A stretch of DNA of 64,000 nucleotides from Paenibacillus silvae (GTDB lineage: Bacteria > Bacillota > Bacilli > Paenibacillales > Paenibacillaceae). Shown piece by piece: positions 18,539 to 26,870 of this stretch. The position numbers were made by a program, and so were the translations under genes. The notes below the pieces were generated by a model. It was not told where the DNA came from, did no database searches, and was given only the letters and a program-made list of their open reading frames with translations. Numbering within the stretch: position 1 is the first letter of the stretch; each line of letters opens with the position of its first letter. The stretch lies in the NCBI RefSeq assembly GCF_014639235.1, contig NZ_BMFU01000003.1, forward strand, positions 186,001 to 250,000. The letters are read 5' to 3'.

Positions 18539-18571
18539 AGTATAGGAGGTGAAAATGAACGGAAAATGAAT
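18539..18571 (-). promoter_or_regulatory. HssR box and hrtBA promoter
   Basis: In the gap between hssS and hrtB the minus strand reads ATTCATTTT-CC-GTTCATTTT (18571-18552), a direct repeat with an 11-bp period. The known staphylococcal HssR box is GTTCATATT-N2-GTTCATATT, so unit, spacing and position all agree. A -10 hexamer TATACT (18544-18539) follows 7 bp later without a good -35, as expected for an activated promoter. A GGGAGG site and ATG come next. Confidence 0.85.
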
Positions 18572-18577
18572 AACTCA

Positions 18578-19966
18578 TTACATCTGCGGAAGAGTTACCG
18601 TAAATACCGTTCCTTCGGCTGAACTGGACACCTCAATCGTGCCGTGATGAAGACGAATTATTTTCTGCACAATCGCAAGGCCCAGACCAGTTCCGCCGGA
18701 AGAACGTTCACGTGCATGGTCCACCCGGTAGAAACGGTCAAACAGAAACGGCAAATGCTCCGCTGCAATCCCGTCCCCGGTATCCTGAATATGAACAACA
18801 CATGCCGTCTCCGTCTGCTCGGCTCGAATCTCGATGCTGCGTCCTTTCGGCAGATGCTGCACGGCGTTGCCAAGCAGATTCATCCAGACCTGCATCAGCA
18901 GCACTTCATTGCCCGTAATCGTTATGGACTCAGGAACGGACATGCGTAGCGATAACTCTTTCTCCTCCAACTGCCATTGCAACACTTGGACCGCCTGACG
19001 GAACTGGCCTTTGAGCGAGAAAGTGGTTTGAGTTTGCGTCATATCTTCATGACCCTGTTCCAAGGAAGACAGGAGTAACAATTGTTTACTGAGCAACGAG
19101 AGATGCCGGCTCTCTTTTTCAATGATGGATGCATAATGCGCTCGTTCTTGCTCTGGTAATTCACGGTCCGCCACCAACTGCGCAAATCCCTGAATGGAAG
19201 TTAACGGCGACTGGATCTCATGGGATACGTTGGACACAAACTGTTGCCGCGCTTGATCCACCCGTTCCAATTCACGACTCATCGTCATAAAATGCTGAGC
19301 CAGCTGCCCGATCTCGTCACGTCTTGCTGTATTTAATTTCAGGTTATAATTGCCTTGCGCAATGCGTTTTGTCGCTTCGGACAGACGTTCAATCGGATTA
19401 ACCAGATAACGCGTGCTGAACAGAAAGATCAGGACACTGATACCCACCGTTAATGCTCCAATGAGCGCGAAAAAGATGCGCAGTTCTCCAAATTGCAGAA
19501 TAACATCGGGACGCATGAACATGGCATAGCGATTATCACCAACTTGCAGCGGAATACCAACCGTATTGCTTAATTGATTGTCGAAAAAACCCGTGATAAA
19601 AGGTTGGCTTGGGAACTCGGCTACGCCATGATACACCTTACCGCCCAGTACCTGACGAACGGCCTGTGGATCGAGATCCTTTTTGCGGAATTCACGTCCG
19701 TAGAACTGATCGGAACCTTGACCATCTGTGACATAGATTTCGTATCCTAATGCGGCTGCGTTGTGAAGATATTGCTCCACCGTATCAGGCTCGGGCTGGT
19801 CTTCGGCAAATTTTTTCATATCCATGGCGATACCGACCAGCTTCTCATCGTTAAAGTCTTTAAGTTTGGCGTGGTAATAGATGTTGGAGAAAAAGAACCC
19901 GAGCACACTGCTGACAATGATCACCGCTACCGTAATCAGAAATATCCGAACATACAATGTTCTCAA
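18578..19966 (-). CDS. hssS: heme sensor histidine kinase HssS
   Basis: A 462-residue membrane kinase: helix 1 about 7-29, extracellular sensor about 30-165, helix 2 about 166-187, HAMP, then HisKA with phosphorylated histidine in SHEIQSPLTSI (about 248) and an HATPase domain (NLLGNAVQHL, DTGDGIA, GTGLGLAIV). The sensor has FITGFFDNQLSNTVGI and MFMRPDV, nearly as in S. aureus HssS. TTG start overlaps the hssR stop. Its 3' end is 67 bp from hrtB. Confidence 0.9.
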   Translation of the reverse strand: MRTLYVRIFLITVAVIIVSSVLGFFFSNIYYHAKLKDFNDEKLVGIAMDMKKFAEDQPEPDTVEQYLHNAAALGYEIYVTDGQGSDQFYGREFRKKDLDPQAVRQVLGGKVYHGVAEFPSQPFITGFFDNQLSNTVGIPLQVGDNRYAMFMRPDVILQFGELRIFFALIGALTVGISVLIFLFSTRYLVNPIERLSEATKRIAQGNYNLKLNTARRDEIGQLAQHFMTMSRELERVDQARQQFVSNVSHEIQSPLTSIQGFAQLVADRELPEQERAHYASIIEKESRHLSLLSKQLLLLSSLEQGHEDMTQTQTTFSLKGQFRQAVQVLQWQLEEKELSLRMSVPESITITGNEVLLMQVWMNLLGNAVQHLPKGRSIEIRAEQTETACVVHIQDTGDGIAAEHLPFLFDRFYRVDHARERSSGGTGLGLAIVQKIIRLHHGTIEVSSSAEGTVFTVTLPQM

Positions 19967-20640
19967 TGGGACTTCACCTCGATTTTGTATCCAATGCCCC
20001 GTACGGTCTGAATGACAAAATCGTCGGAATAATCGGCAAAACGGTCACGAAGCCGCTTGATATGTACATCCACAGTTCGGTCATCCCCCTCATAATCCGC
20101 TCCCCAGACAAGTCGGATGAGCTCATCCCGCGAGAACAGGCGCCCTGGAAACTGAGCAAGCTGGGACAATAATTCAAACTCCTTCATCGGTAAAAATAAA
20201 ATTGACTCCCCGTCGCTCACCTCCACATTGTTGCGGTCAATCACAATCCGGTTCATGCGAATCATATCGCTGGAAGTCCGATGATATCTGCGGAATAACG
20301 CTTTGACCCGGTACACGAGTTCCTCCGGCTCAAATGGCTTGGTCACATATTCATCCGTGCCCCGCAAGTACCCTTCTTTCTTATCCGCCAGCTGATCCCT
20401 TGCGGTCAGCAATATAATAGGAATGTCGTAATGCTGACGAATGTAATCACACAGTTCGAGTCCGTCCATGCCTGGCATCATGACATCCAGGATCGCGAGA
20501 TCGATGGGTGTGTCCTGTATGATTTTGACCGCCTCCACTCCGTCCTGTGCTTCATGTACCCGGTATCCCTCCTTCGTCATGACATGGCGCAGCAGTGCGC
20601 GAATATTGGCATCATCGTCTGCCAACAGCAGATGTTTCAT
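19963..20640 (-). CDS. hssR: heme response regulator HssR
   Basis: A 225-residue OmpR-type regulator starting at MKHLLLADDD; the longer reading from 20685 lacks a ribosome site. Receiver residues 1-115 carry the phosphoacceptor Asp in LAILDVMMPGMDG, and the winged helix spans about 128-222 (GADYEGDDRTVDVHIKRLR). PIILLTARDQLADKK and YVTKPFEPEELV match HssR. It should activate hrtBA through the direct repeat in front of hrtB. Confidence 0.88.
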   Translation of the reverse strand: MKHLLLADDDANIRALLRHVMTKEGYRVHEAQDGVEAVKIIQDTPIDLAILDVMMPGMDGLELCDYIRQHYDIPIILLTARDQLADKKEGYLRGTDEYVTKPFEPEELVYRVKALFRRYHRTSSDMIRMNRIVIDRNNVEVSDGESILFLPMKEFELLSQLAQFPGRLFSRDELIRLVWGADYEGDDRTVDVHIKRLRDRFADYSDDFVIQTVRGIGYKIEVKSH

Positions 20641-20763
20641 CTCGTTGTCCGCCCTTCTATAATCATCCTGCACCGATGGTAGCATAAACAGAAAGCAATT
20701 TGCCAGTGCAGTTGCCAGTATCGTTCTCTGTGCCGATCCATGTTTATATTTGCTCCAATTGGG

Positions 20764-20792
20764 TTGACACTACTGTAGGACGGAATTATAAT
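20764..20792 (+). promoter_or_regulatory. sigma-A promoter for czcD
   Basis: A perfect -35 TTGACA (20764-20769) and perfect -10 TATAAT (20787-20792) are 17 bp apart. Transcription should begin near 20799, giving a leader of about 250 nt before czcD. Confidence 0.92.
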
Positions 20793-20800
20793 AAACACAT

Positions 20801-20826
20801 AACATATGAGTGATTGCTCATATGTT
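20801..20826 (+). promoter_or_regulatory. ArsR/SmtB-type (CzrA-like) metal operator
   Basis: A perfect inverted repeat, AACATATGAG-TGATTG-CTCATATGTT, begins 8 bp after the -10 box, over the start of transcription. The core ATATGAG-N6-CTCATAT is the 12-2-12 form bound by zinc-sensing ArsR/SmtB repressors such as CzrA. A repressor here would block czcD until zinc or a similar ion rises. No ArsR-family gene is in the window, so the regulator must act from elsewhere. Confidence 0.85.
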
Positions 20827-21051
20827 CATATTAAATAAAAACAGTTGTTTATCGGGGACAAACAGCAGTAGCATTGAAACATGTAACACAACTCTATTCA
20901 GGACAACAAGATATATCAACTAAAGTGATTGTTACAACAACCTGCAACAGAACCCCACGCATTTAAACTTGCAACACGTAACAAACATGTCTCACTCAAC
21001 TGCAACAGGCAACTTACATAACGGAGCAAGGCTCCCAAGGAGAGGATTTCA
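20827..21051 (+). other. long CA-rich leader of czcD
   Basis: No gene is seen in these 225 bases. The stretch has scattered related short motifs (GAAACATGTAACAC, GCAACACGTAACAA, TGCAACAG) and low G in the plus strand, with little hairpin potential. AAGGAGAGG stands at its end as the czcD ribosome site. Confidence 0.5.
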
Positions 21052-22035
21052 ATGTCAGGACACCAACATAGTCACAATCATGGGCACGACCATGGACACA
21101 ATCACGCACATGGCACCAATAACAAAAAGGTACTGCTCTTTTCCTTCATTATCATTACCTTTTACATGATCGTAGAGGCCTTCGGAGGATTCATCACCAA
21201 CAGCCTGGCTCTCATCTCCGATGCAGGCCACATGCTCTCGGACTCCATCGCACTCGGAATTGCTTTACTCGCATTCACATTCGGGGAAAAAGCCGTCAAT
21301 ACGGGCAAAACCTACGGTTATAGACGCTTTGAGATTCTGGCAGCAACGTTAAACGGCGTTACGTTAATAGCTATTGCGCTTTACATTTTCTACGAGGCCA
21401 TTGGCCGCTTCATCAACCCGCCTGAGGTTGCAACGATGGGCATGCTGATTATCAGTACAATCGGATTACTTGTGAACATTCTAGTTGCCTGGATTATGAT
21501 GCGCGGCAGTGATACGGAGGGCAATCTGAACATGCGCGGGGCATACTTGCATGTCATCAGTGACATGCTCGGTTCCATCGGTGCAATCGCCGCTGCTCTG
21601 CTGATGATGTTCTTCGGCTGGGGCTGGGCTGACCCGTTGGCAAGTGTAATTGTGGCGGTGCTTGTATTGCGCAGTGGATTCTATGTCACCAAATCTTCTT
21701 TGCACATTCTCATGGAAGGCACACCTGCCAACGTGGATGTTAACGACCTCGTGCAGACCATCCAGCAAGTGGATGGCGTCAAAGGAGTACACGATGTGCA
21801 CGTCTGGTCGATCACCAGCAACCTGAACGCATTGACCGCACATATTGTCGTAGATGGCACGATGGATGTATATGCGTCCGAAATTCTGGTGCAGAAAATC
21901 GAGCACCTGCTTGAACACAAAGAGATCAAACATGTCACCTTGCAGGTTGAGTCTGAAAAGCATCTTCACGACACCTCGGTACTTTGCACTGTAAAAGGTG
22001 ACGCCCCTGATGCGCATGCGCATCACCATCATTAA
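21052..22035 (+). CDS. czcD: cation diffusion facilitator (CzcD-type Zn/Cd exporter)
   Basis: A 327-residue transporter exchanging Zn2+ (also Cd2+, Co2+) for protons across the cytoplasmic membrane. Histidine-rich tails flank it (GHQHSHNHGHDHGHNHAH at the start, HAHHHH at the end). Six helices lie between about 25 and 205; metal-site residues are in SLALISDAGHMLSDS and AYLHVISDMLGS (HxxxD). A cytosolic domain (about 210-305) ends the protein. The operator upstream supports control by metal. Confidence 0.92.
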   Translation: MSGHQHSHNHGHDHGHNHAHGTNNKKVLLFSFIIITFYMIVEAFGGFITNSLALISDAGHMLSDSIALGIALLAFTFGEKAVNTGKTYGYRRFEILAATLNGVTLIAIALYIFYEAIGRFINPPEVATMGMLIISTIGLLVNILVAWIMMRGSDTEGNLNMRGAYLHVISDMLGSIGAIAAALLMMFFGWGWADPLASVIVAVLVLRSGFYVTKSSLHILMEGTPANVDVNDLVQTIQQVDGVKGVHDVHVWSITSNLNALTAHIVVDGTMDVYASEILVQKIEHLLEHKEIKHVTLQVESEKHLHDTSVLCTVKGDAPDAHAHHHH

Positions 22036-22078
22036 ATTTGTCACAGGCGGATTGCCTGCCAATACCAGTTAAAATAAA

Positions 22079-22116
22079 ACAGGACGATTCCCGTAAATAG
22101 GATCGCCCTGTTTTTT
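22079..22116 (+). terminator. Rho-independent terminator, possibly bidirectional
   Basis: ACAGGACGATTCC pairs with GGATCGCCCTGT around CGTAAATA, then TTTTTT. It ends czcD. The preceding AAAATAAAAC gives a T-rich run on the minus strand, so it could also stop minus-strand transcripts from the VOC gene. Confidence 0.88.
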
Positions 22117-22162
22117 GCGTTGCTGTAACGTTAACGTCAGCGCTGTGTTGGCATAGCATTAT

Positions 22163-22228
22163 GCTTAGCATTAGCTTAGCATTAGCTTAGCGTTAGCTTA
22201 GCGTTAGCTTAGCGTTAGCTTAGCGTTA
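22163..22228. repeat. six tandem 11-bp units
   Basis: The unit GCTTAGCRTTA is repeated six times without interruption (two with A, then four with G at the variable base); degenerate units (GCATTGGCATTA and, upstream, GCATAGCATTA) flank it. It stands between the czcD terminator and the VOC gene. Copy number is likely to vary between strains. Confidence 0.92.
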
Positions 22229-22250
22229 GCATTGGCATTAAAATTAGCTC

Positions 22251-22291
22251 TATGCTGTTTTGTTTATGTTGTCTATGCTGTTTTGTTTATG
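22251..22291. repeat. 18-bp direct repeat, 23-bp period
   Basis: TATGCTGTTTTGTTTATG occurs at 22251-22268 and again, unchanged, at 22274-22291, directly after the 11-bp array and reaching the 3' side of the VOC gene. Confidence 0.9.
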
Positions 22292-22295
22292 CTTT

Positions 22296-22676
22296 TTATA
22301 CTGCAATCCACTCCAGAAATTCCAGTCGATTGCCAAAAGGGTCATTCACATAAAAGCGCTGGACTCCCTCATCTGCTCTTGCCTCGTCGTCAACAACTTG
22401 AAGGTTGTGCAGACGAAGATGCTCGCGCAGCTGTTCCAGGTTCTGTACATGAAATGCCGGATGAGCCTTGGTAGCAGGTGCAAAATCCAGCTGAACACCA
22501 ATATGAACCTGATGATCGCCGCATTGAAACCATACACCGCCGCGTTTCTGCAGCAGTTCAGGCTTTGCAATCTCAGTCCAGCCCAATATTTGATGAAAAA
22601 AATGACGGGCCTCTGCCTCACAGCCGACAGGGCCTGCCAGCTGAACATGGTCAATCCCGTTGAAATGAAAGTTCAT
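22296..22676 (-). CDS. VOC family protein (glyoxalase/dioxygenase-like)
   Basis: A 126-residue protein with the beta-alpha-beta-beta-beta pattern of vicinal oxygen chelate proteins: NGIDHVQLAGPVGCEAEAR at the start and VQRFYVNDPFGNRLEFLEW at the end, where the Glu is a usual metal ligand. It may detoxify small electrophiles or bind a drug. A palindrome that could be an operator lies 22 bp upstream of the ATG. Confidence 0.85.
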   Translation of the reverse strand: MNFHFNGIDHVQLAGPVGCEAEARHFFHQILGWTEIAKPELLQKRGGVWFQCGDHQVHIGVQLDFAPATKAHPAFHVQNLEQLREHLRLHNLQVVDDEARADEGVQRFYVNDPFGNRLEFLEWIAV

Positions 22677-22697
22677 GGTTATTCATCAACCCCCCCT

Positions 22698-22722
22698 CTT
22701 AGTTTCACTTGATGAAACTAAG
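22698..22722 (-). promoter_or_regulatory. palindromic operator candidate before the VOC gene
   Basis: Perfect inverted repeat CTTAGTTTCA-CTTGA-TGAAACTAAG, followed on the plus strand by another GTTTC. Length, symmetry and location in the presumed promoter suggest a dimeric repressor site; which regulator cannot be told. Confidence 0.6.
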
Positions 22723-22924
22723 TTTCGTTTTATGATTCCATTTTATAGATAAAAGAGCAATAAATCTAGTTTGTTTTTCAACAAAACACGTCTAACATAT
22801 GGTGGAATCTTCTTTCCATGCTACGGATAAGGCACCTTTTCCTTGTCATCACTCACAGAGGCTTTGCCAAGCTCAATACCAAGTGCATCAGGAATATCCA
22901 CAATAACTTCGCATCATCTAGGAG

Positions 22925-23125
22925 CGCTAACGATCTGGAGAAGCCTTATTCAGGCGAATTTGGGCTCCCCCAAATTCTAACGATTCACAGAGACGCTATT
23001 TAGCTATTTTTCGTAGAAAAAAGGGCGATTTTGAGCTTTTTAGATGGAATAAGCTTCCTAGGAATCGTTAGAATTCTGACACCCCCGATTTAGGGCAAAT
23101 AAGCTTCCTGGGAATCGTTAAAATT
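22925..23125. repeat. compound intergenic repeat
   Basis: A motif of about 25 bp, AATAAGCTTCC-AGGAATCGTTA type, occurs four times: at 23048-23075 and 23098-23125 (28 bp, two differences, 50-bp period) and as inverted, more degenerate copies near 22926-22950 and 22975-22990, also 50 bp apart. The gap 22677-23393 holds no convincing gene; besides this repeat it contains a hairpin AGAGCC-TGGC/GCCA-GGCTCT at 23199-23222 and a pyrimidine-rich stretch. Confidence 0.7.
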
Positions 23126-23393
23126 GTAGTTCATGTCTGAGCCCGACGTTGACGGTACTATTCATGAAATATAGAAGAAATATAAACAATGACAAGAGCC
23201 CTGGCACAAAGCCAAGGCTCTAGACATCACAACTTTTACTTTTACTTTTACTATCTCCTTAATGTTACCCTTACTCTGATTCCTGCAACCCATACCTTAA
23301 CTATTAATCGTACTATTACAGTAAACCTAACTCTGACGGCCTCGATTACTCTAAACCAATATAAACCTGCAACTCTGCCTTTTAACCCAACAA

Positions 23394-24244
23394 TTAATCA
23401 GCCGTGAGAATACGATCATTAACCAGTGCTTTCAGAAAAAACACCTCATCCCTCACCGGCGCACGCCCCTGTTCTCGTTTAAACGACTTCATCGCTTCGT
23501 CCAACGACGTAGAGCTCACCGCTTGATTGCATGCTTTCAATTGGCCGAAAAACACGTCCATTTCCTCTGCATCACAAACCGACTCATGTCCGAGTAGAAA
23601 ATGCACGGCATCATATCGCTGTATATCCTCAATCATGTGAAGCAGCAGTGCTGCTTATAATGAAATAAAGAACGCGTCGTCGTAGAATAAGGACTATCCC
23701 CAAGGAAAAGCGTTTTTTCCTCGGGAACATATACAATAGTCGAGTCGTCCGTATGTGTACTGCGAATCTGTTCCAGCATACGAACTTTGTTCCCCAGATC
23801 AAGCTGGAGCGTCCCCTCAAATACCATTCCCGACGTGCCTGGTCTAAACGACTCCCTGTCTAGCATTTCATTCTGTATGACTTCCATCGCGTGTGCACTA
23901 ATCCGTTTATTCTCTACATGCTCAAGCAGCGCAGTATCATCAAAAGCATATTCCCGCCATTCGTTCAAACGCTGTTCGGTTAGACGATTTACAATAACGA
24001 TCGCATCACCATATTCATTCATTCCCAGGAAATGATCCCAATGAGCATGAGTAATTACAACATATCGTACTGGGGGTACCTGCAAACGCTGAATTTCGGT
24101 CAGAAACTCCCGGGCGTGCTGAACCGAATTGCCCGCATCAATGACAAGGCTATATTTTTCTCCACATACCAGACCCAGTACGGGTCTCTCTCTTTCATTA
24201 TCATTCACCATATAATAAATGGACTCGCTTAATTGTTTTAACAT
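23394..24244 (-). pseudogene. MBL-fold metallohydrolase gene with frameshift
   Basis: Reading from ATG at 24244 (after GAGGAGA) gives a metallo-beta-lactamase-fold enzyme with HAHWDH (about 67-72), a STHTDDST site and FLGDSPYSTTT. At about 23640 the frame closes as HYKQHCCFT. One base more there would join it to the next frame, which starts ATG overlapping the stop and continues IEDIQRYDAVHFLLGHESV, the expected C terminus for this family (to 23394, 80 residues). So a single-base deletion splits the gene. It may be a true mutation or a sequence error; coupled translation through ATGA is possible. Confidence 0.8.
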
Positions 24245-24282
24245 GTCAATTCTCCTCTTTTATGAAGTTTGAGATCATAGGC

Positions 24283-24330
24283 AGAGAAAAACCACATGTA
24301 TCTTTGAATACATCACATGGATTTCTCCCT
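24283..24330 (-). other. long imperfect hairpin upstream of the MBL gene
   Basis: GAGAAAAACCACATGTATC and its near complement GAATACATCACATGGATTTCTC form an imperfect stem of about 18 bp with a 4-nt loop, 40 bp before the MBL start. No T run follows on the minus strand, so an operator or leader hairpin is as likely as a terminator. Confidence 0.4.
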
Positions 24331-24453
24331 GTTTATGCGTTTACCAATGGAATCACCTCTCTCGATACAATGTTTATTCTTTTCAAATGTGGATACAATC
24401 CACCTAGCTCCAGTATCAGAACAGGATGCTAGAAGTTAAGCTTCCAGGCGTTA

Positions 24454-25341
24454 TCATTTATCCCACTCCGCTGCTGTGTGCATTATGTGCTGTCCCCACT
24501 CATTCCACGCTCGGAGATACTCGGGCAAGTCTTGAGGATGATGTTTGTTACTAAGCCCGATCCGACAGTATAAATGAACCATCGCTTCCTCCATCAATCT
24601 GGATTGATGCATGTCGGCATGCTCTAACTGCTCGAATACTTCCCACAACATCGCCGGATCAAGGTCATCGGGTGAGGAAGAAAAGGCGTACAGAAAATCA
24701 TAAATAACCGGGCCCACCATGGGAGACGGATCGATAACTCCAATCAATTCCTTTTGCTCAAACACAAAATTATGAACCCCTGTATCTCCATGCAAAATAA
24801 ACCTCGCGTCCTCCTCCTTCTGAAACAGACGATTGACTAGAATTTGAACCAGATCATAATCTTCCGTGCCAAGCACGTCACCCAGATTCTCTCTGGCCTC
24901 TTCAATACTAATCTGGTTGAATTCCCTCCACGTCCTGCGCGGAAGCTCCATTCTTCCCCATGAGGCTGTATCCGCCACACGTACATATGTATTAAACAGC
25001 TCTTTCACCAGCCGGGTTAACCAGCTCTTCTTTGGTCCCCGATTGTAATGAGTTTCACCCGTCATATAGCTGTATACAAAACAGGTGCTGTCCGAGCCTG
25101 CAAAGAGAAGGCTCGGCAGCAGCCGTACATCACTGTACGTCTCCAGAAACTGCCGGGCAATACGGATTTGTTCTGAATCATCCCACTTCAAAATATACTG
25201 TTCACCCGAGCTTGCACGCAGCCTGAACACCCGTCCTGCCGTCGTGCCCGACATCATTTCAGCTTCTACAATTTCTTCATCAATCCGATGTTCCTGAAAC
25301 AGCTTGTTGATATCTTGCATGTGTTGATTGTTATTATGCAT
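24454..25341 (-). CDS. aminoglycoside phosphotransferase (APH)-fold kinase
   Basis: A 295-residue protein with kinase-like motifs: catalytic loop FILHGDTGVHNFVF (about 200-213) and the metal site GVIDPSPMVGPVIYDF. The N lobe has YILKWDDSEQ with the ATP-binding lysine. APH-fold enzymes phosphorylate antibiotics, choline, sugars and others; resistance should not be assumed. AGGAG precedes the ATG by five bases. Confidence 0.83.
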   Translation of the reverse strand: MHNNNQHMQDINKLFQEHRIDEEIVEAEMMSGTTAGRVFRLRASSGEQYILKWDDSEQIRIARQFLETYSDVRLLPSLLFAGSDSTCFVYSYMTGETHYNRGPKKSWLTRLVKELFNTYVRVADTASWGRMELPRRTWREFNQISIEEARENLGDVLGTEDYDLVQILVNRLFQKEEDARFILHGDTGVHNFVFEQKELIGVIDPSPMVGPVIYDFLYAFSSSPDDLDPAMLWEVFEQLEHADMHQSRLMEEAMVHLYCRIGLSNKHHPQDLPEYLRAWNEWGQHIMHTAAEWDK

Positions 25342-25387
25342 ATATGCTCCTGTTCTCTTTTATACTCTGAAATCATAGGCTGATCCG

Positions 25388-25711
25388 CTACCCCTTCTCG
25401 AACGGATTATCCGCACTGGTCACTTCCTGTATAATTACGATTGGATCGGAGATCAAGCCAAGCTCGTCATCTTTGGGATACGTTACCGCTATAGTAGGTT
25501 CTGGCCCGGCAAATGCCATCATCGACTCCATATCCTCCCACATCGTACACAGGAAGAAATGAGCGTAGGCCCCCTGCTCTACCACCTTTAAATACGCTCC
25601 GCGATTTCCTTCTACCGCCAACGTATCTTTTACCCCTGTTTCATACTCATATTCCAGAAAAGCTTCCTTATTCTCCAGCGGCACCGCTCCATGCCATGTT
25701 CTGGCGATCAT
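25388..25711 (-). CDS. antibiotic biosynthesis monooxygenase-like protein
   Basis: A 107-residue protein from MIARTWHGAVPLENK, chosen for AGGAG upstream. A longer reading from 25834 would overlap the neighbouring HAD gene. The pattern (IARTWHG, a Glu/Tyr-rich helix, YLKVVEQGAYAHFFL, TMWEDMESMMAFAG) fits the ABM dimeric ferredoxin-like fold. Function unknown; such proteins can be heme-degrading or simple binding proteins. Confidence 0.75.
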   Translation of the reverse strand: MIARTWHGAVPLENKEAFLEYEYETGVKDTLAVEGNRGAYLKVVEQGAYAHFFLCTMWEDMESMMAFAGPEPTIAVTYPKDDELGLISDPIVIIQEVTSADNPFEKG

Positions 25712-25781
25712 ACAATCACTCCTAACCTCAAACTCGGTCCATTTTTTATTGTAACATGTGCGATAAAACCGGCTGTACAAT

Positions 25782-26327
25782 TTATCCTTTATTTCCAACA
25801 ATCCAATGTACCGCTTCCAAAATATCTGCGGCAATGTATTCCGGCTCAGTCTCTGCCCATTTATCTCTGAATTTCGTTAATGAAGATTCGCACCAGCCTG
25901 TTCTGACCATAATCTTGATTGCTCCTACAGCATGAGCAGCAAGCATATCCGTCTCGCCTACATCACCAATAACGATGCACTTCGTCAGATCCAAACCGTG
26001 CTGCGCTGCGGCCTGAAGCAGCATGCCTGGCTTGGGTTTTCGACAGCTGCACTCTTCCTCATGTGAGCAAATATAGGCCTGATCGAAGCCATATTCCTGA
26101 AACTGCTGCTCAAATTCCTGAACGGTCGCTTGTCCGCGTGAAATTCGGTGTTGGTTGGTAAGGGCAAATACCTTCGTTCCCGTCCCCTTAAGAAGCTGAA
26201 TGGCTTCCTGTGCATTCGGATATAACTGAAAATCTCTCGGATGAATAAAATGTCCCGTACCTCCGATGGTGCCATCTCTGTCAATAAAAACAGCTTGAAT
26301 GTCTCCATTTGCATACCTCATATTCAT
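25782..26327 (-). CDS. HAD-IIIA family phosphatase
   Basis: A 181-residue HAD phosphatase: motif I AVFIDRDGTI (about 12-21, nucleophile Asp), motif II FALTNQ, motif III CRKPKPGM and motif IV VIGDVGETDML. A CSHEEECSCRKP stretch holds a zinc-binding loop of Cys/His, as in HisB/GmhB-type histidinol- or heptose-phosphate phosphatases. No histidine or heptose genes are close, so substrate is open. Confidence 0.85.
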   Translation of the reverse strand: MNMRYANGDIQAVFIDRDGTIGGTGHFIHPRDFQLYPNAQEAIQLLKGTGTKVFALTNQHRISRGQATVQEFEQQFQEYGFDQAYICSHEEECSCRKPKPGMLLQAAAQHGLDLTKCIVIGDVGETDMLAAHAVGAIKIMVRTGWCESSLTKFRDKWAETEPEYIAADILEAVHWIVGNKG

Positions 26328-26416
26328 TCACTCCCGATCAAGTTATGGGCCGAGCCTACTATCCAATCAACATATGCATTTTCTACCGTTACACCTTTTC
26401 ATCTAATGTCTCTCCC

Positions 26417-26856
26417 TCACTGTATTCCTGCCATACCAAAGGTAGAGAGAATCGCTTGTTCATATCTCTCCCACTCAAAACAAAATGGGCCTACCTGAAG
26501 TTTTTGATCATCCAGCATAAAATCTTTCCAGATTACGATATCATCCTTTCGATCAATCTTCACTGAAATATATCCACATTCCTCATCCCCACACCAAGGA
26601 CATACGAGAATGGGATAGCGGTCATACATGAATTCATGCGGTGTTCTAAGCAAAAAATAATCGAGCAGCAGTTTCTGATAGTCATCACTGCCCCATCCCA
26701 GACAGGGAACCAAATCATAATTTTTTTCCATCCTCTGGTAGAACGATCTTCCATCGATAATAATATCCGCGAATTTCGTGTTTTTGTTTCCGTCTTGCTC
26801 TGGATCATGTTCTTCATATCTTTAGATAATCTGGTTTCTATGGTGCTAATCTTCAA
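26417..26856 (-). pseudogene. hypothetical gene with frameshift
   Basis: The longer part (26731-26417) reads MEKNYDLVPCLGWG... with a CPWCGDEECG metal-knuckle. Its frame stays open upstream as NTKFADIIIDGRSFYQR but reaches a stop near 26820 without a start. The missing N terminus (KISTIETRLSKD) is in another frame, starting at TTG 26856 behind AGGAG. Restoring one base near 26815 gives a single protein of about 145 residues. Either mutated or a sequence error. Family not recognised. Confidence 0.65.
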
Positions 26857-26870
26857 ATATTTTCTTCTCC

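Noticed and set aside
20816..20832. HssR-type repeat at GCTCATATGTTCATATT
   Set aside because: The period is 8, not 11, and the better explanation is the ArsR-type palindrome of the czcD promoter.
21481..22062. Minus-strand 193-codon frame opposite czcD
   Set aside because: Shadow of the czcD coding strand.
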